Shown here piece by piece: positions 61,845 through 64,000 of a stretch of DNA of 64,000 nucleotides. The DNA is from Diplonema japonicum (Eukaryota > Euglenozoa > Diplonemea > Diplonemida > Diplonemidae): NCBI GenBank assembly GCA_964019335.1, contig OZ025656.1, positions 303,501 through 367,500 on the forward strand, read 5' to 3'. The notes beneath the pieces were generated by a model, which saw only the letters and a program-made list of their open reading frames with translations, ran no database searches and was not told the DNA's origin. Within the stretch, counting starts at the first letter, position 1. Every line of letters begins with the position of its first letter. The position numbers and the translations under genes are program-made.

Positions 61845-63071
61845 ATGGATGACTACGAAGTAGGTGACGTGCTGGGGAAAGGGAGCTACGGCTGTGCGAA
61901 ACTGTGTGTGAGGAAAAAGGATGGTGCGGAGGTGGTGATCAAAGTGCTGCCGAATTTGAAACCGAAAGACATGCTGAACGCGCTCAAAGAAATCCACATA
62001 CTGGGGAGTCTAGGCCACCCAAATATCATCCGCTACTATAGCTCGTTTGAAGCACAGAGCTGCGTACAGATAGTAACAGAATACGCGGACAGCGGTGACT
62101 TGGCAGGGCTGATATCAAATAGAAGGAAAGAGGGGGGGCATGGTACAACGGAGTTGGGCTTCAACATTATGATACAGACTCTGATGGCGTTGAGGCACCT
62201 TCATGGAAAGAGGATCCTTCACAGGGACCTGAAGCCTGCGAATATTTTTCTCACGAAGAAAACGATCGTGAAAGTCGGCGACTTCGGCGTTTCAACGGTT
62301 TTGCAGAGCAACACAAATTTAGCAAATACATTCTGCGGGACCCTTCACTACCTTAGCCCCGAAGTTTGCGAGGACAAACCGTACAACAACAAAGCAGATG
62401 TGTGGGCGGTTGGATGTTGCATTTACGAACTAATCTCATTGAAACGTGCTTTTGACTCAAAAGCGATGCTGGCGCTTGCCAATAAAATCATCAACGGTGA
62501 ACCGGACTCTTTACCAGATTCTACAGATGAAGGGCTTAAAACTGTTATTGAGTTGATGCTTACCAAGTCCGCTACGTTGCGGCCTAACGCTTCGAAACTA
62601 TTGGGAGATGCTATCTTGCGGGACGCGGTTTGCCATCTTAGCAAGGAGCTGTTTGTGGAAGACGAGTACACCATGTTTTATGGGAAGGAGATAGCTAAGG
62701 TGTTGGGGTTGAAACGAAGCACAGATTACCAAAAGGACCTGGCGGAAATGGAGGCCTGGGCCGCAAAGGACATCTTAAAGCTTGAGGAACAGGAGCAAAA
62801 CGTCGCATTGTCCATACTAAAAATGGGTTCCGCGTCACCGTCACCCGTGCCTACCCCAAGGTCCAGCAGCTCCAAGAGCAACCAAGCCCCGCCACCACTA
62901 GCAAACCACGATCATCGCCAGCTTGCTGACGACGTGTCCAAGCTCCTCGCCGCCAAAGAAGCTGAACTCAACAGCAGGCATCAATCCCCATCATTTGACG
63001 AACCCTCAAGGGACACCGCGGAAGACTTCACAGACACTGTCTGTATCTATACACCCTTGCGTCCTAGGTAA
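61845..63071 (+). CDS. NEK-family protein kinase
   Basis: 408 residues from the ATG after an A-rich leader. The kinase domain spans 1-270: GKGSYGCAKL (P loop), VVIKVL (Lys), LHRDLKPANIF (catalytic loop), VGDFGVST (DFG), GTLHYLSPEVC, and DVWAVGCCIYEL. The GTLHYLSPE wording and ending match NIMA-related kinases, which act at cilia, basal bodies and mitosis. The C-terminal region has a short coiled coil (about 300-325) and a Ser/Pro tail. The stop codon sits at GTAAGG, a donor look-alike, 92 bp before a CCCCAG; readthrough splicing is considered unlikely. Confidence 0.9.
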   Translation: MDDYEVGDVLGKGSYGCAKLCVRKKDGAEVVIKVLPNLKPKDMLNALKEIHILGSLGHPNIIRYYSSFEAQSCVQIVTEYADSGDLAGLISNRRKEGGHGTTELGFNIMIQTLMALRHLHGKRILHRDLKPANIFLTKKTIVKVGDFGVSTVLQSNTNLANTFCGTLHYLSPEVCEDKPYNNKADVWAVGCCIYELISLKRAFDSKAMLALANKIINGEPDSLPDSTDEGLKTVIELMLTKSATLRPNASKLLGDAILRDAVCHLSKELFVEDEYTMFYGKEIAKVLGLKRSTDYQKDLAEMEAWAAKDILKLEEQEQNVALSILKMGSASPSPVPTPRSSSSKSNQAPPPLANHDHRQLADDVSKLLAAKEAELNSRHQSPSFDEPSRDTAEDFTDTVCIYTPLRPR

Positions 63072-63195
63072 GGGATTATTATTATTATTATTATTATTTT
63101 TTTTTTTTTTTCCGTACAATTTTTTTTTTTTTTTTTTTCCGAAAAAAAAAAAAATTTCCCCAGGTTCAAAAAAAAAAAAAAAAAAAAAAAAAAGC

Positions 63196-64000
63196 ATGAA
63201 AATGGGCGGTCTCGCGAATTCCTTCAGGGTGTGGTTTTACCAGTCTTCTTTGTACAGGAGAAGGGTGTGGGTGTCGTTGTTTCTGGCGGTTATGTTGATC
63301 GTGAAGCTGCTCTCTGTGAGGAATGAGTTTTGCTTCGAATCGAGGAACAAAATGCAGGTGATGTTGATGAACGTGCACTCCGCAATGAACGAGGGCGGGA
63401 CGGAGTGGTGGGTGGACTACGGGACCCTCTTGGGAGGCGTAAGGGAAGGAAGGCTAATCGAACACGAATACGACCTTGACCTGGGCATCCCCGCCAGCGC
63501 CGCCGCGATCCTAGGGACGAAAAAAGCCATGTTTGAAAAGCACGGGATAACCCTGTACACCAGAAATGACTACATTGCTTCAAAGTCAAAACTTACGTAC
63601 GATACTCAAGAAGGAAAGTTCACCTTTTCAAGTGGTTACATTCACTCACCCTGCCTCCGTCTTTATGGTAAACAGGGGTATTTCACTGATATTTACTGTT
63701 ATTCTTACATTCCAGTCACCGCAGCACGGACAAGGGTTGCCGTCGGAGATTTCATCAATCTTCCAAAGCACGGGAAGCAAAGCCTTCCTTACGACCTTCA
63801 GTCGGAAGCTGCCGAAGGGCTTCTCTGCTGCGACACTGCTTTGAATAAGAGGCTTGACGAAGGAACAGGTTGTTTAATGAAATCGACGCTCTACCCACTG
63901 AAGAGCGTTACTATCTACGGGAAAACATTCCCTGCCCCAAACGACCCTGAAGGGTATCTCAAAGAGTATTATGGTAAGGAATGGCGCACCCCTATTACAA
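63196..64000 (+). CDS. LicD/fukutin-like nucleotidyl/phosphotransferase, 3' truncated
   Basis: The frame stays open for 268 residues to the window edge. An N-terminal membrane anchor (about residues 22-36, VSLFLAVMLIVKLL) gives a type II topology. The LicD/FKRP signature is WWVDYGTLLGGVREGRLIEHEYDLDLGIP: Y-G-T-L-L-G, then a D-x-D motif, followed by a second acidic motif (YFTDIYCYSYIP). Members transfer phosphocholine or ribitol phosphate onto glycans in the Golgi. Here substrate is unknown. The ATG follows 28 A and GC. Confidence 0.75.
   Translation, partial: MKMGGLANSFRVWFYQSSLYRRRVWVSLFLAVMLIVKLLSVRNEFCFESRNKMQVMLMNVHSAMNEGGTEWWVDYGTLLGGVREGRLIEHEYDLDLGIPASAAAILGTKKAMFEKHGITLYTRNDYIASKSKLTYDTQEGKFTFSSGYIHSPCLRLYGKQGYFTDIYCYSYIPVTAARTRVAVGDFINLPKHGKQSLPYDLQSEAAEGLLCCDTALNKRLDEGTGCLMKSTLYPLKSVTIYGKTFPAPNDPEGYLKEYYGKEWRTPIT

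Noticed and set aside
63068-63163. GTAAGG...CCCCAG intron at the end of the NEK kinase gene
   Set aside because: Splicing would fuse the kinase to poly-Lys and then the wrong frame of the LicD-like gene, which is fully open in its own frame.
1-64000. CRISPR arrays, rRNA or bacterial operon features
   Set aside because: No spaced direct repeats or rRNA-like sequence were seen, and introns and eukaryotic gene families exclude a bacterial origin.

Overview
The window is nuclear DNA from a unicellular eukaryote whose lineage I cannot name. The eukaryotic markers are a cytosolic HSP90 ending in MEEVD, a 20S proteasome alpha subunit, a NEK kinase, G3BP-like NTF2/RRM proteins, class III cyclases and GT-AG introns. 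Coding stretches are GC-balanced. The spacers are extraordinarily rich in pure A, T, C or G homopolymers, so indel errors in those tracts are possible. Every confident gene lies on the + strand over the whole 64 kb. A one-directional array, few introns, a single-domain PDI pair, a SAM+PSP1 protein and cyclases with a TDI-x-SST metal motif all fit a Euglenozoa-like organisation (kinetoplastid or diplonemid relatives), but no spliced-leader gene is visible and this stays an inference.

Layout. 0-14 kb: a cold-shock RNA-binding protein (left-truncated), a giant protein with degenerate cyclase domains and Gln/His repeats, an ankyrin protein with an ADP-ribosyltransferase-like tail, an SLC49-like MFS transporter, a C-type-lectin membrane protein, and an unknown. 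14-19 kb: two tandem single-domain PDIs and a secreted carboxylesterase whose single intron contains a decayed DDE-type transposon. 20-22 kb: an unknown and a SAM+PSP1 protein. 21.8-27.6 kb: a gene desert of homopolymers with palindromic MITE-like elements. 27.6-37.4 kb: a large conserved unknown, a TLC-like membrane protein, a G3BP-like protein, proteasome alpha-1 with three mini-introns, and a small unknown. 37.4-50.4 kb: a FANCM/Hef-like helicase that has lost its catalytic motifs, HSP90, an LCLAT1-like acyltransferase, and two disordered proteins that may be one gene. 50.4-52.6 kb: a terminal-inverted-repeat element with tRNA-like Pol III boxes at both ends and three small ORFs. 52.5-64 kb: a gene whose ORF starts inside that element, a membrane protein, PhoD phosphatase, a second G3BP-like protein, an NPPF methyltransferase, a membrane adenylate cyclase, a NEK kinase and a right-truncated LicD/fukutin-like protein.

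Two genome-wide habits stand out. Most start codons are preceded within a few bases by a long genomic poly(A) tract. Most introns are 35-90 bp, usually start GTATG, and often carry poly(A) instead of a pyrimidine tract before the 3' AG. Several introns were found only by rejoining reading frames, so C-terminal exons here are easily missed. No operon-like pathway links the genes; RNA-binding/RNP proteins (cold shock, two NTF2+RRM, PSP1) and cyclic-nucleotide signalling recur.
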